Shown: one piece after another, positions 48,615 to 64,000 of the stretch | How the letters are laid out: each line of letters starts with the position of its first letter | Numbering within the stretch: position 1 is the stretch's first letter | Assembly: GCA_954871525.1 (NCBI GenBank) | Contig: OX940863.1 | Location: 9,710,001-9,774,000 of the forward strand | DNA from: Parietaria judaica | Lineage: Eukaryota; Streptophyta; Magnoliopsida; Rosales; Urticaceae | DNA: 64,000 bases | Direction of reading: 5' to 3' | Position numbers and translations under genes: made by a program | Notes under the pieces: generated by a model | The model's input: the letters and a program-made list of their open reading frames with translations, nothing else | Database searches by the model: none | What the model was told of the DNA's origin: nothing

Positions 48615-49751
48615 CCAATCCCAAATCCCGATTCACCCAAACAAAACCCAGAAAACCACTCCCTCAACCGTCGAACACCGACGCTTCGCTTCCGCTGAAA
48701 TATGCATACACGCCACGGAGCCCTAAAAATCCTTGGAAAAAAAAAACCAAAAAATCAACAAAAAATACAGAGGCAGAGGAACTCGCACATGGCATGGCAA
48801 AACCCCAGAGAGAAGAGAGAATCACCGCAACGCATTGGATTGGTCTCTCCCTTATTCAAGATTTGCTGTGCTATTTCTGAATCTTGAGGTGTCAATACGA
48901 TACCGAGTTCTGGGTGATTTTTCGAAAGGCGAGAATTTCTGATCGCTGAAAGCGCTGTTTTGCTCCGATTTCGAGCTGCTCTGGTTTGTGGCGCGTACGG
49001 AGCAGAGGAGATTGGAGAGAGAGAGCGAGAGTGTGTGATGGATCAAAGCGTGGGGTTTGGCAGAGAGAGACTGAGCTTGAAATCGAAGGAGAAAGATGCA
49101 AAATGAGGTTGAAACGGAAGAAGAAGAAGAAGGAAAATGGAAAATAAATTTAAATGAAAAAGAAAATAGGTGGCGATGGTCGTGTGCAGTTCCCTCTCTC
49201 ACTCTACTACTCTCTAATCAAAATAATTAGTATTTTTGGTAATTAAAAATAAATATACTCTTCTCAAAATATGGATCATAGGATATTTATTATCATTAAT
49301 TGATTCCAAATATTAATCGTTAAATCTTAGTGATAACATTAATCAAAATTTCATTTTGTAGCATTATTTTATTTATATGTTATGTTTAGTTGTTGAATCC
49401 TGAAATAGAAAGAGAAAGAAAATTAGTTTAATAATTTATTTATTAAAAAATTTATTGTTTCATTAATTTAATTATACTCTTTTTCTTTTTTTTTTCTCCA
49501 CAAACAATACGTGTATCCAAGGTTGGAATTTTCGACGATAATCGTCGATAATCGTCGATTTTTCGGCTTTTCGATAGTTACCGGTAAGTTGCCGGTTGTA
49601 ATGCTTATCGATTTTATATACTTTTCGACGATTTTCGAGGTTTTCGATAAACCGATTACCAACCGATTTTCGGTAAAATCAGTGTAAAAAAAAGGTATTT
49701 TTCGGTAAAAAAAAATTCGGCAAAAATAATTATATTTGCACAACCTCACCT

Positions 49752-49800
49752 CACCCCGCCCCGCCCCGCCCGCCCCGCCCGGACGGCGGCGGCGCGCGCG
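49752..49800. repeat. CCCCG/CGG low-complexity tract
   Basis: CCCCGCC units followed by CGGCGG and CGCGCG inside the hAT element, a sharp GC spike in AT-rich DNA. Confidence 0.9.
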
Positions 49801-49884
49801 TGGTGGTGTAACATTTGTGTGAGTCCTCCCCATCCACAAAATCCTATGACCCAAAGGGCCCAAGCCCTTGTCCCTAATATTTGG

Positions 49885-49927
49885 TATATAAACATCACCA
49901 AACTCTTGTCATCTATCAATGTGGGAC
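49885..49927 (-). promoter_or_regulatory. snRNA-type USE plus TATA inside the hAT element
   Basis: GTCCCACATTG (complement of 49917-49927) matches the plant U-snRNA upstream element RTCCCACATCG at 10 of 11 positions. TTTATATA (complement of 49885-49892) lies 24 bases downstream, the spacing known for Pol III U6/U3-type plant promoters. No snRNA body follows that I recognise. Confidence 0.4.
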
Positions 49928-50522
49928 TTTTTGTTATTCAACATATATTACACAACTTAACATACACATACACTTTCACTTAATATTACACACTTCAACT
50001 AATATTATACACTTAACATACATATTAACTTCACCTAACATACATATACACTTAATATGTATATTCATTTAATATTATACACTTCAACTAATATTAATAT
50101 TATAATTATACACTTAATAATTTAACATATGTTTTGTGGTATGATATTATCAAAATATTTTATAAGTTTTCTGTCAAAAAGTATTCGAAAAGTATCGATA
50201 ATCCGTCGATAATCATCGAAAAGTATCGATAATCGGTAAGCTACAGTGTTATAGGTTTTCCGTCGGTTAATCGGTAAGCTATCGATTAATCCGTCGAAAA
50301 CGGTAATCGGTTTATCGGTAAAATCGGTAAGTTGAACCATGCGTGTATCTATTATCTTCTTCTATTTATATAATCTTATTGTAATCAGACGTTTAATAAA
50401 AAAAAAATATAAAAAAAAGGTTTTCTTCTTTGCAAAATGATAAAGCTTGAAAGAAAGGGAAGATTTGATAAAGATCCAGTTCCGTAGGGTTTATTCCATT
50501 ATTACCACTGTGACTGTGACTG

Positions 50523-53118
50523 ATGACTGGTATTTCTTCGATTCTTCATCCCCTTTCCATTTTCTCTCTCGGAGGCCTACTCCTCTCAGTGAGATGCTAT
50601 CGATTTCGCGAATTCTTGTTTCAGATTACGCGCAAGAGCAGGAGATGGAGATTGAGGCTTTGGAAGCCATTCTTATGGACGAGTTTAAAGGTAAATCCCC
50701 AATAGTACTGTGTGCTCTTTATATATCTATATAAATTAGCTTGCTAATTCGTTGTTTCTGCTAGAAATTCATTCGGGAGAGAGTGGGTTGAACACTTCGA
50801 ATCGGTGCTTCCAGATAAAAGTGTCTCCACAGGTGATGATTGCTTCATTTTCTCATCTCCAATGCTCTCTGTTTGATTCACACTTGGGCACTCATGAATT
50901 CTAGTTCTCTCTTGCCCTATTTGAAGTAATTTAATGAATGAATGATGTGATCAAAATGTGATAATTTCGTTTTGCTCAATAGGATGACGACGAAGATTCC
51001 GAGATGATGCCAGGTTAGTTATGTTGTTGACTAACAATATTTGGGATCTTCTCCAGAATTCATCGGGTAGTAAGTAAGTGTTGACAAGTATGGTTGTTGC
51101 AGTTCTGCTGGGTTTGAATTTCTCCCACACGGAAAAATATCCCGACGAGCCTCCACTTTTGAGTGTTACAAGGTAAGTCTTAGAATTCATGTTAAGTCGC
51201 TAAATTGTGCTGTTGTGTTGTGTTGTTTGAATTCTATATGCTCTAGAAAGAGGGAACTCTTGAATTTTTATGCTTTGCTTGATTAACGAATTAAATATTT
51301 TCGGTGCTCAAAGTCGAGAAATCTGCAGTAGTAAAAAATAAAAAGAAAGGACTATATGAGCACCGTAGAGAGTTAAAGAAGTAAGAGTCAATTAAATAGC
51401 GGGTCCAAACTATTGGTAACCATATTAACAAATTTATATACATATGCATCTGATAGCTATGGATAACATTTTTGTTTTTTTGCCTGTACTTTTTGGATTT
51501 TAATATTCGGCTCTTTGTTTGCTCAGTTTACGAGGTATGCACCTTGAAGATCTTAGAATATTGAAGGAAAAGCTTCAACAGGAGGTACCTTTGCACTCTC
51601 CTTAGCTGCAAGTTACTTTGAACCTATAAAGAACTATTTAGTAAGGATTAAATATTATCTTAGATTGATTAAGTGTATAATTAACGGATTTTTTCTGACA
51701 TATTTGAATGCTCTCTCTGTTGACAATTCTATTCTAACTTAACTTCCATTTTGAGTTCTGTAGGCTTCTGAAAATCTTGGCATGGCTATGATGTACACAT
51801 TAGTTTCTTCAGCTAAGGATTGGCTTTCTGAGAGATATCGTCAAGACAATAGCACTGACAATGCTGAGGCAGAAGAAGCTGCCAAGGATGAAGTAATTTA
51901 TTTATAGTTCGTTTCAAACTTATTTTTACGTCTAAGCTTACATGGATCAAACGGTTTTCACTGATCGTCTAAAGAGTAAATTCATTGTAAATGATGTGCT
52001 TTGACATGATAAGAATAACTTCTAGAAAGGAACATAGTTGATATTTTAACTAAAGTCGTCATCTAGGTTTGTGCCAAAGTTAATATAACCTTTTTGCAAT
52101 TTTTTTGAAATATTTGCAACATTATATGGAACTCAATATAACTATAAGTTTGATATAACACGATCACCACTAGAACTGGGACGATGTACAATTCCTATCT
52201 GATAATGGCATTTTGTAAATTTTCAAATGTCCTTAATTGTCAGGTAATTATTCCCCATGGAGAAATAGTGACGGTCGAAACATTCCTGGCATGGAGAGAG
52301 AGGTTTGAAGCTGAGTTGGCACTTGAACGAGCCAAGTAAGATATACATACCTTTACGATTCTTTTCTGATTCTTAGTTTCCAATATCATGTTAATGATTA
52401 AATAGCATGAATTCCATGGCAATTGGAAAAATAAAACGTCGTTTTGTAATTGAATGTGTTACTGTTAAAAATGAATATGTGGCATACATTTTTTTTCTTA
52501 TTTTGAAGAAAATGTGGCATACTTTCATCGGTTTCAGCATTTACGTACATGATCCGCAACTTCTTTATTTAAATTCTCAGGTTAATGCCTGAGTCCGCGC
52601 TTTCAACAACCAAAGAGAAGAAGCTCACTGGCAGGCAGTGGTTTGAAAGTGGAAGAGCTTCTGCGGTAATTACTTTTTTCCTTTCTTTCTATAAATTTAA
52701 GAATTCAGGGAAACAAACATATCGGGAAATGAATACAAAAAGATTGTTAATCTCGGTTTGTTTGAGATGATCGGTATACAAACTTGTCGAATTCATTCTT
52801 AAATAACAGAATGACACTTCTGTGATATTAAATATTAGAGAACATTAATTGACCTATTTCTTTTGCAGAAAGGTGCAGCAACAGTTGATGAAGTCTCGGA
52901 CGATGACGAGGAAGATCTTGACTTTGACGATGATGAGGATTTCGAAGGTGATTATTTGTCGCTCCTCAAATAAACATATTTTTCATCATTGCAAAACATA
53001 AGAAATGGAATATTTGATGATGAAACGTCACATTTTGACAGACGACGAAGACGATATGTTGGAGCATTATTTGGCTGAGAAACCAGACTCGTCACATTCC
53101 GGTCAGAGAGCCAACTGA
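50523..53118 (+). CDS. RWD-domain protein (RWDD1/GIR2-like)
   Basis: Eleven exons: 50523-50529, 50625-50690, 50765-50832, 50983-51013, 51103-51172, 51527-51584, 51764-51892, 52244-52335, 52581-52665, 52869-52947 and 53042-53118. The first exon is just ATGACTG; splicing it to 50625 gives MTDYAQEQEMEIEALEAILM, the family start, which a plain ORF call misses. The RWD fold (residues 5-110) includes LNTSNRCFQIKVSPQ and LGLNFSHTEKYPDEPPLLSV. A coiled-coil and IVTVETFLAWRERFEAEL follow, then KKLTGRQWFESGRA and an acidic tail DDDEEDLDFDDDEDFEDDED. In yeast and animals such proteins bind DRG GTPases and Gcn1; a translation-linked role is inferred. Confidence 0.93.
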
Positions 53119-53759
53119 ATTAACCCTTGTGAAGAGCTTTAATACGCTTCAAATCCCGTATAACCTGATTAGGTCAACGAGGTGAGGGACTGATCAGCAA
53201 AGAAGTGAGAGATGGCAAAGAAATAGGTTGAATTTGCTTTGTCATTACCATGAAGCTGATATATGGTGTATTGATTAAATTTTGTTTCAAAAACTTATGT
53301 GTAATTTCTCTGCCCCTTCATATTTTGCATAAACCTCTTCAGACTCCATGTATTAATTTTGGTATTTAATGAGAAATGTTATCAAAGATCGCGTAATAAA
53401 GCTGTTGAAATTGATTACAAAATTACAAATAATAATTGATCTTATTATTTTCGAATATTAAATGACATATATTTGCATCTCATCTCCACAAATCTACACT
53501 TTTCTGCCCCATTGCATAGTTTTCTACATATTTTTCTTGTTTTAATGTCCTATCACCAAACTACCCGTTTGTCCGTCCAAGCACAAGATATTCTGCTACA
53601 GTGAAAGCTTGTATCGACTCCATTGTAGCCCCCGATGAGCTCTCGAATCCATATGTTGAATAATGTAATCTCAGTGTAGCATCACATATCATCAGGAACA
53701 AGATGCCTTTGTCTCGGGAAGCTTGTTTCGATATAATTGCGCTTCTTTTGATTTGAGCT

Positions 53760-58359
<4,600 letters not shown>

Positions 58360-58403
58360 CGTCGGTAGAAACATTCAGCATCGCAAGCTTAAAGACAAGT
58401 GTC
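58360..58403 (-). other. GDH-like gene leader exon and acceptor
   Basis: On the minus strand CTCAACAG just above 58403 is a good acceptor, followed by a 44-base leader and the ATG at 58359. The upstream leader exon probably lies around 59340-59420, where a CT-rich minus-strand stretch occurs. The donor is not fixed. Confidence 0.45.
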
Positions 58404-61400
58404 TGTTGAGAATAAATAAGATTATTATTCACTTTGAGAAACCAAATAACCTTCCCGATAAAACAACCGCTTGTTTTAGAGAAGCAGATAGAGAACACAG
58501 GGCTTAGCTTAGTAACATATTTTATCCATAAGGATTAATTATTTAAAAATCCTACCCAGCAAGGCCTAAAGCTAATACTTACTTCACCTAAAATGAGACT
58601 GACTGGACGAGTTTTAAAGAACACGGTAGATAAACACGGGGCGTAGTTATAAAGTATATTTTATCCAAAAGGACTAATTGTTCGGAAATCCTAGCTAGCA
58701 GGGACTAAAGTAGAAAGTTTATACACCTAAACGACATCGAAAGAAGAATTATATCTTCAATTTGCAACAAAAATGTATTAGCATATGCCATATAGTATTA
58801 ACTGTTAAGTTTGACGAGCAAGATAACGATAAACCCGACGTTGACGCAGCACAACAGTTGACATATCCGATACACAGCACCATGAGAATCAATTACCAAT
58901 TAAGTTCCACAATTCACTCTATTTGACAAAGATGCTATGAGTAATTAAATCCACACACTAGCAAATAACTTGTGGATAAATATAAATCGATCTCTCTCTG
59001 AGCCTAAACCAAACTATAGTAAGAGAAGATAAACCTAAAGGACCAGAAAACCCAGTGTCTGGATATCCAATTGGCGCAAATGAAACCGAGAAAAATCTAT
59101 GGAAACAAATAAAACTCCATGAAATATTAACTACAAAATTTCGTTACCGCACCAGATTCTTGGAATTATCGAGATGCCCAGAAGCTAAAACGTACCCAGA
59201 AGTGAAGATCAAGGGATGGGTCATCGATGGGCAGTGTAAAGAGATGATCTTTGCGAAGCCCGCGGAATTTTACTCGAGCGAAGAACACACACTTGGATTC
59301 TGCAAATTGAAGCGAGCTGGTGAAGAAGGTGATGATTTGTAGACCAGCGTCGATCAGAATCTTCACTGAGGAAGAGAGAGATGTTAATGGTGAATCATTT
59401 GGAGTATTTCTTGACTAACTGCAATTTCAATCGAGCTTCGTACGACGGGGTATTTATGTAAATTAAACAAATAATTATGCCAAAAACTGAGTTTTTTTTA
59501 TGTAATAAAAATGAGTTGCTATATTTCATTTATCAACTCTTTTACCACAACTAATAATAGTCGTGATGGCAAACTTTAAATACTTATAATTTACGATTTA
59601 TCGGTGTTGGTAATTTAAATGTCGTTAGAAGTTGGCTTTATAGAAAGATTTGTTTGTTACCATATGATTATGAATTATGATAGTGATAATGATATGATGT
59701 GAGAAATATATTATTATGAATATTCTAAGAGGACATTAAATGAGCCTCTGTCCTTCTACTCTACTATTTATTTTAGGCTCATTCTTAATATTTTAGGATA
59801 ACAAGGTAGCTTAGTTTTTGTAAATATATGTTTTTTTTAATCGACTGTATAAATTAAATAGGGGTGAAAATTTGAATCTTCGGGGCGGTATATTCCGAAT
59901 AATAGATCGGATGTATTTTGGGATTTTAATAATTAAGAAAATTAAATAAGAAAAAACTGTATTTACAAAGTATTCAGTATTCGGTTATGGATGGTATTTT
60001 AGTCGCATTTACCACTTTGTAAAATATAATCAAAATTGATAAATAAATATTAATAAAATTCAAATAATATATTTCATTAAGAAAGAAAATGATGATAAAT
60101 ATAAATTTAAAACTAATAAACTCGAGAAGTATTATATAAGTAAAAATTAATACATTGTGTAATATGAAATATAAAATTATATATAAACTTTAGTCATATG
60201 ACAGGTAAATTCGGTCTTTGGTTCAATTTATTCTAGTATATTCCTTTTTTTGAAATACAGTTATTCAATTATTATTCAGTGCATTCGGGTTTTAATTGTT
60301 CCAATTCGTTATAAACAATATCTATATATCCGGGTTTCGATTGTTTTTTTTCGTCCCTAGTTTAAACAATTAGATCTAGCCATTGCGCATAGGTGAACAT
60401 CTGTAGCTGTTTTTTTTTAACTTCCCACGGCCGGCAATTTCGCCGCCACTTTACATTATGTTCCAACTGGCCAAGACGAGTCTTTCCAACGTGTTTTGTC
60501 CTCACTCACATATTTCCTGAGTTACTTCGTAGAAGACCACTCATCTTAAAATTTATCCAAGTCAAACACGTGTAACTTCAGTATCTTTTGAATGGACTAC
60601 TTAAAAGAAAAATGCAATCTTGTTGCCATAGATGGTACCAATCTGTTAGGCCTCTTCGATCTTACTTTCTCGTATTTATACGACTTCGGATAGCCATACA
60701 ATCTTGTACCTACACCATCTCGAAAACACCCAATCAATACATTCTCTTGCTCAAGCGGTGCGAGATTCCACATCTTACCCTTTCTTCCCTTCTTGAGTCG
60801 AGGTTAATTACTGTTACATAACACTACTTTGGCCGAGAAACAAATCTACCAGTCATATTGGTGTTTTGTCTCTGATAATCATAGATCACAAATTTCTTTG
60901 TTTCAAAGAAAGAGATCAAAAATCTGATTGAGGACGGCTTAATTTGAGAAATTTATAACTAAAATTCCAATACATACAACTAAAATTCCAATACATACAA
61001 AAGCCTGATTCATTTCCAACAGTTCACTTTACCATGTTCTAAAGATACCATAATAAGTAAATGCACTATTATGTGTATAACGACAAAAAAAAAATAGAAG
61101 AGTAAAAAACTGAATATATCATGTGGCAAAACCTACCATAGTTTATTTATAGCAAAGTTACCTCATCAAAGCAAAAAAATAAGGCAATGAATTTAAAATG
61201 TTATGGCACATTGAACTAATACAATATTTACATGAAGCAATAAATAAAATACATAATATCACTCAACCAAAAATGATGACCACAATAAAAATAAAAATAA
61301 TTAACACAAAAAGCTACAAAGTCAGGCTACTTACAAAACGCCTGAACAATGTACAACAATGATTAGAAGAAAACAAATATACAAAGAGAACTTTCAATTT

Positions 61401-61452
61401 ACACTATTGAAGGATGAAGATAGGGGGGTTCCGTCTCGATTAGATTCTTTCC
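58404..61452. other. Intergenic region, GDH-like promoter and AT-rich DNA
   Basis: 59150-59420 is less AT-rich and likely holds the GDH-like leader. 59500-60390 is AT-rich without features. 60420-60830 is a moderately GC-rich block with broken frames, possibly a transposon relic. The rest is AT-rich. Confidence 0.45.
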
Positions 61453-64000
61453 TCAATCTTTCGAATAAGAAGCCGCAAAATCTTTAATCCTTTCCTTAAG
61501 ATGCTGCGACAAAATAGAACATGTTGAGAATCAATTATATGAGATAATGAAAATGCGAAGAATATTCAACTAAAATTCATCGATAGATCGAACGTTAAGG
61601 TTTGCTTTGTGTAAATCACCTTCAATTCTTCATGAAGCACCACAAATATTTTCTTCAGCCTCTTATGTCTCTGCAAGTTACATTATTGCATGAAATCCAA
61701 CGAACATGTGTAATCGATAATTACCAAAGCGATGGTTACGAGAAAACTTTATTGCAGTGAACGAGATAAACAAAGAGCCATTCCTTCGAGAACACAGTCA
61801 AAAGCTCTCCAAAAGATGTCTTGAGTCGAACCGACAAAACAAAACATAAAACAACACAAAGCCCTAGGCGTCACTAAGTAGGGGTAGGTTTCCTAATCTT
61901 TCCCTTATTGCTACTTACCAAAATAACCCAAAAATATTTAAAACATAAATAACATAGTAATTTATATCCAATTATTAAAATTCATGGTCTCTAATAAAAG
62001 AAAAAATACTAAACTAATCTAAATATAAACAAGGAAAGAATGTAATTATAACATTACAAATACAAGAAGAATAGTTTGGTAATTTTAGCAGAGAACATAC
62101 TGTTCCACTCTGACGATAAGATTCCTTGAGCTGCTCCAAGACGCTATAGTATCGATCTGTATTCCGGCCTTTAGCAAGCTCGAGCTCCTTCCCCAGTTTT
62201 TGAAACTCGTTCCTGAAATCAACCAGTGTTCTTTACTTTAGGTCATCGAACTCTACAGGAATTTAAAGATAAAATCGTCATCTTATTTTATAACCTAACC
62301 TGTAACTGTCAAGGATCTTGTTGAGAGAGCAATACGAGTCATACTTATCGCGATACTCCTGCACATATTCTTTGTACCTAATAGGAAGACAAAATAGAAA
62401 AGAAAGCAATGAACACAAGATGAGAGGAATTTGGTTTACAATTAAGATACAATTATAATAAGCCCACTTACTGCAAAAAATCCTTTATTGGGCCCTTCCG
62501 ATCCGGCTCGTCCTTTTCGTATTTAGAGTAAGAGCAACTATTTTCATCAGATGATGAATCTCTTCTTTTTCGATCACCATTGTTGCCTTCTGCTAAAAGT
62601 AACTCCGTATTTCCATCAGCTAAATTGCTGCTTTTTCGTTCTCTTGCCAAATTGGGAACTTTTTCTCGTTTCATATCAACTTGATAATGAGAGGGTGCTT
62701 TTTTGTTGCTTTCGCCATAACCTTCCATAGAATTCCCTAATTTCCCACCATTTGCCTCCATCAATTTGTTGGAATGAAGGGAAAAATCGGCATTATCAAC
62801 TCTCGGATGAACCCTGCGTTGACTCCGGCTTAAATCTTCAGCACGGTCGTCGTGGTTTCTCTTTTTATTTGAACCTTCCAAATGGTTTTCTCTACTCGTG
62901 TCAGAGGCCCAATAATCCAAATTTCCGGGTTTATTTTCTGATTGTTTAAATGAGCTTTTTCTTTCTAATAGCTTTTTAACGGGAATTTCCTCCGGAACGG
63001 GTTCACGAAGCTCGCCCAACTCAAGATCCGAATACTCTCGTTGAAGTTTATTGGCTCTCCCATTGGCAACAGGAGATCTATCAACACCAATTTTGATAAT
63101 ATCATTCACAGAAACCTGCCCAACATCCTTAGTCTTTGACTTCTTGACAAGTGGATCAGTCAGCGTTGACTTTTTGCTTTTACCACCACTTTCCTTAATG
63201 TTCCTCGGAGAAACTTTTTCTTTAGCGTAATCATCCTCATGTGGAGTATCTTTATAAAGCTTACCCTTTAGTGAAGGAAAACCTGCCACAGATTTACGGC
63301 TTTCAGTTGGATTTTCAGGTTTCTTTGATGAGTTGGAAGGTTTTGGAAGGGCACTATGGTCAATTGACCTTTTACCAGATTTCTTAGTATTTACGGTAGA
63401 TTTTCCAGAAACGCCCTTACCATCCACATCAGCTTCACGACTTGCTTGATTAGCGACTCCCTGATAAGAGTCTTCTGTGAGTTTATCAGAAAGTGGTTTC
63501 TGGGGACGTTGTTGGAAATCGACATCCCTGCCACTGGAAAAAGGATGTTGGCCTGAATTTCCCGTTTTAGCCCTTTTGGCATGCTCGGGTTTTCCCCCCG
63601 AGAGTTTCATATCCATACCCTTTTTGTACTTTCCTTTCGATGCCCTCTCTGAGCTGTCAGTTTGCTCAAACCCAGAGCTTACGACATTGTTCCCTTCATC
63701 AAACAAACTTCCTATAAAATTCTGGCGTTGTTGGAGCACATCGTGATCCGGTGAGGACGAATTGGTCTTTTCTACCGGAGTCTGATATTCTTTTAAGGGA
63801 GTATAAATACCACTGACTGCAATTCCAGTTTCTGGCTTTTCATCAGGCATATCTTTCGCGATCTCAACATGGTTATGTTCAGGACCAAAATTACCCGGGG
63901 CCAGAAATTCTAACTGTTTGGGTTCTTTGTCATCATCGCTCATAATATCCACATCCTCGTCCGAGCCTTCCTTACTATTGGCAGATCTGTCACTGTCACT
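61453..64000 (-). CDS. Plant ELL/occludin-domain protein, 5' part missing
   Basis: The gene runs off the window end; the frame is open to 64000 (SDSDRSANSKEGSDEDVDIM). Exons: 64000-62472, 62377-62300, 62212-62101, 61670-61620, 61503-61453. The large exon is a charged, Ser/Lys/Glu-rich disordered region with basic nuclear signals. The C-terminal ~110 residues form the occludin/ELL homology domain: YKEYVQEYRDKYDSYCSLNK, ILDSYRNEFQKLGKELELAK, RNTDRYYSVLEQLKESYRQS, KRLKKIFVVLHEELKHLKER and a terminal SYSKD. In animals this domain is found in ELL elongation factors, which act on RNA polymerase II. Plant members are poorly known, so the function is inferred. Confidence 0.85.

Larger units (their letters stand above)
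49518..50341. mobile_element. Non-autonomous hAT element, 8-bp TSD CGTGTATC
   Basis: It begins CAAGGTTGGAA and ends TTGAACCATG. CGTGTATC flanks both sides (49510-49517 and 50342-50349), a perfect 8-bp duplication. Subterminal parts are full of CGATAATCG and CGGTAAAATCGG motifs in both orientations. The inner part is unrelated: a GC-rich tract (49752-49800) and an AT-rich, CACTT-rich tract. The left tip matches 41628. No transposase was seen. Confidence 0.88.

Noticed and set aside
49468..49863. 131-codon minus-strand frame inside the hAT element
   Set aside because: Crosses the element border and simple repeats; no transposase motif.
60393..60821. Short plus-strand frames in the GC-richer block downstream of the ELL-like gene
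   Set aside because: No recognisable domain and no start or splice support.

Overview
This is nuclear DNA from a core eudicot plant, probably a rosid. Genes have short GT-AG exons of moderate to high GC content, set in AT-rich intergenic DNA full of MITEs, hAT elements and simple repeats. The ribosomal protein genes carry telo-box promoters. Plant-only families are present: a tau-class GST, ILR1-like auxin-conjugate hydrolases, a jacalin lectin and an RWD/PWWP/GDH-like gene trio. The sequence does not fix the species.

Layout. 0.2-2.3 kb: a long-TIR MITE, then a probable gene-capturing transposon with a CSLA exon fragment. 4.3-6.7 kb (-): RumA/TRM2-type RNA uracil-5-methyltransferase. 7.2-8.0 kb (+): ribosomal protein eS30. 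8.9-9.8 kb: non-autonomous hAT with a perfect 8-bp target duplication. 10.7-12.1 kb (+): GT14 glycosyltransferase. 12.6-19.9 kb: two ILR1-like amidohydrolases (-), the first with a one-base frameshift, flanking a GSTU gene (+); MITEs nested in one another lie between. 21.9-24.1 kb (+): jacalin-related lectin. 24.8-26.1 kb: decayed F-box/LRR gene. 28.3-28.9 kb (+): CHMP1 (ESCRT-III). 32.0-32.7 kb: solo LTR. 33.2-36.8 kb (+): plant anoctamin (TMEM16). 38.6-38.9 kb (-): small basic protein. 39.1-41.7 kb: transposon relics with a divergent tandem repeat. 42.8-44.3 kb (-): ribosomal protein eL28, whose second intron holds five tandem C/D-snoRNA-like units. 45.5-48.6 kb (-): PWWP protein. 49.5-50.3 kb: a second hAT-type element. 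50.5-53.1 kb (+): RWD-domain protein. 53.8-58.4 kb (-): zinc-finger-fused, glutamate-dehydrogenase-like protein with altered active-site residues. 61.5-64.0 kb (-): plant ELL/occludin-domain protein, cut by the window end.

The gene order recalls Arabidopsis chromosome 1 (GDH-like, RWD, PWWP, ILR1-like and GT14 genes around At1g51720-51780; CHMP1 and anoctamin at At1g73030/73020). That comparison is from memory. The genes are mostly independent housekeeping loci, not an operon-like system.

The most interesting signals are the structured snoRNA array inside eL28, the GDH-like protein that keeps the fold but has lost key catalytic residues, the CSLA-carrying transposon, and the nested MITEs. 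No wholly new multi-gene system is evident.
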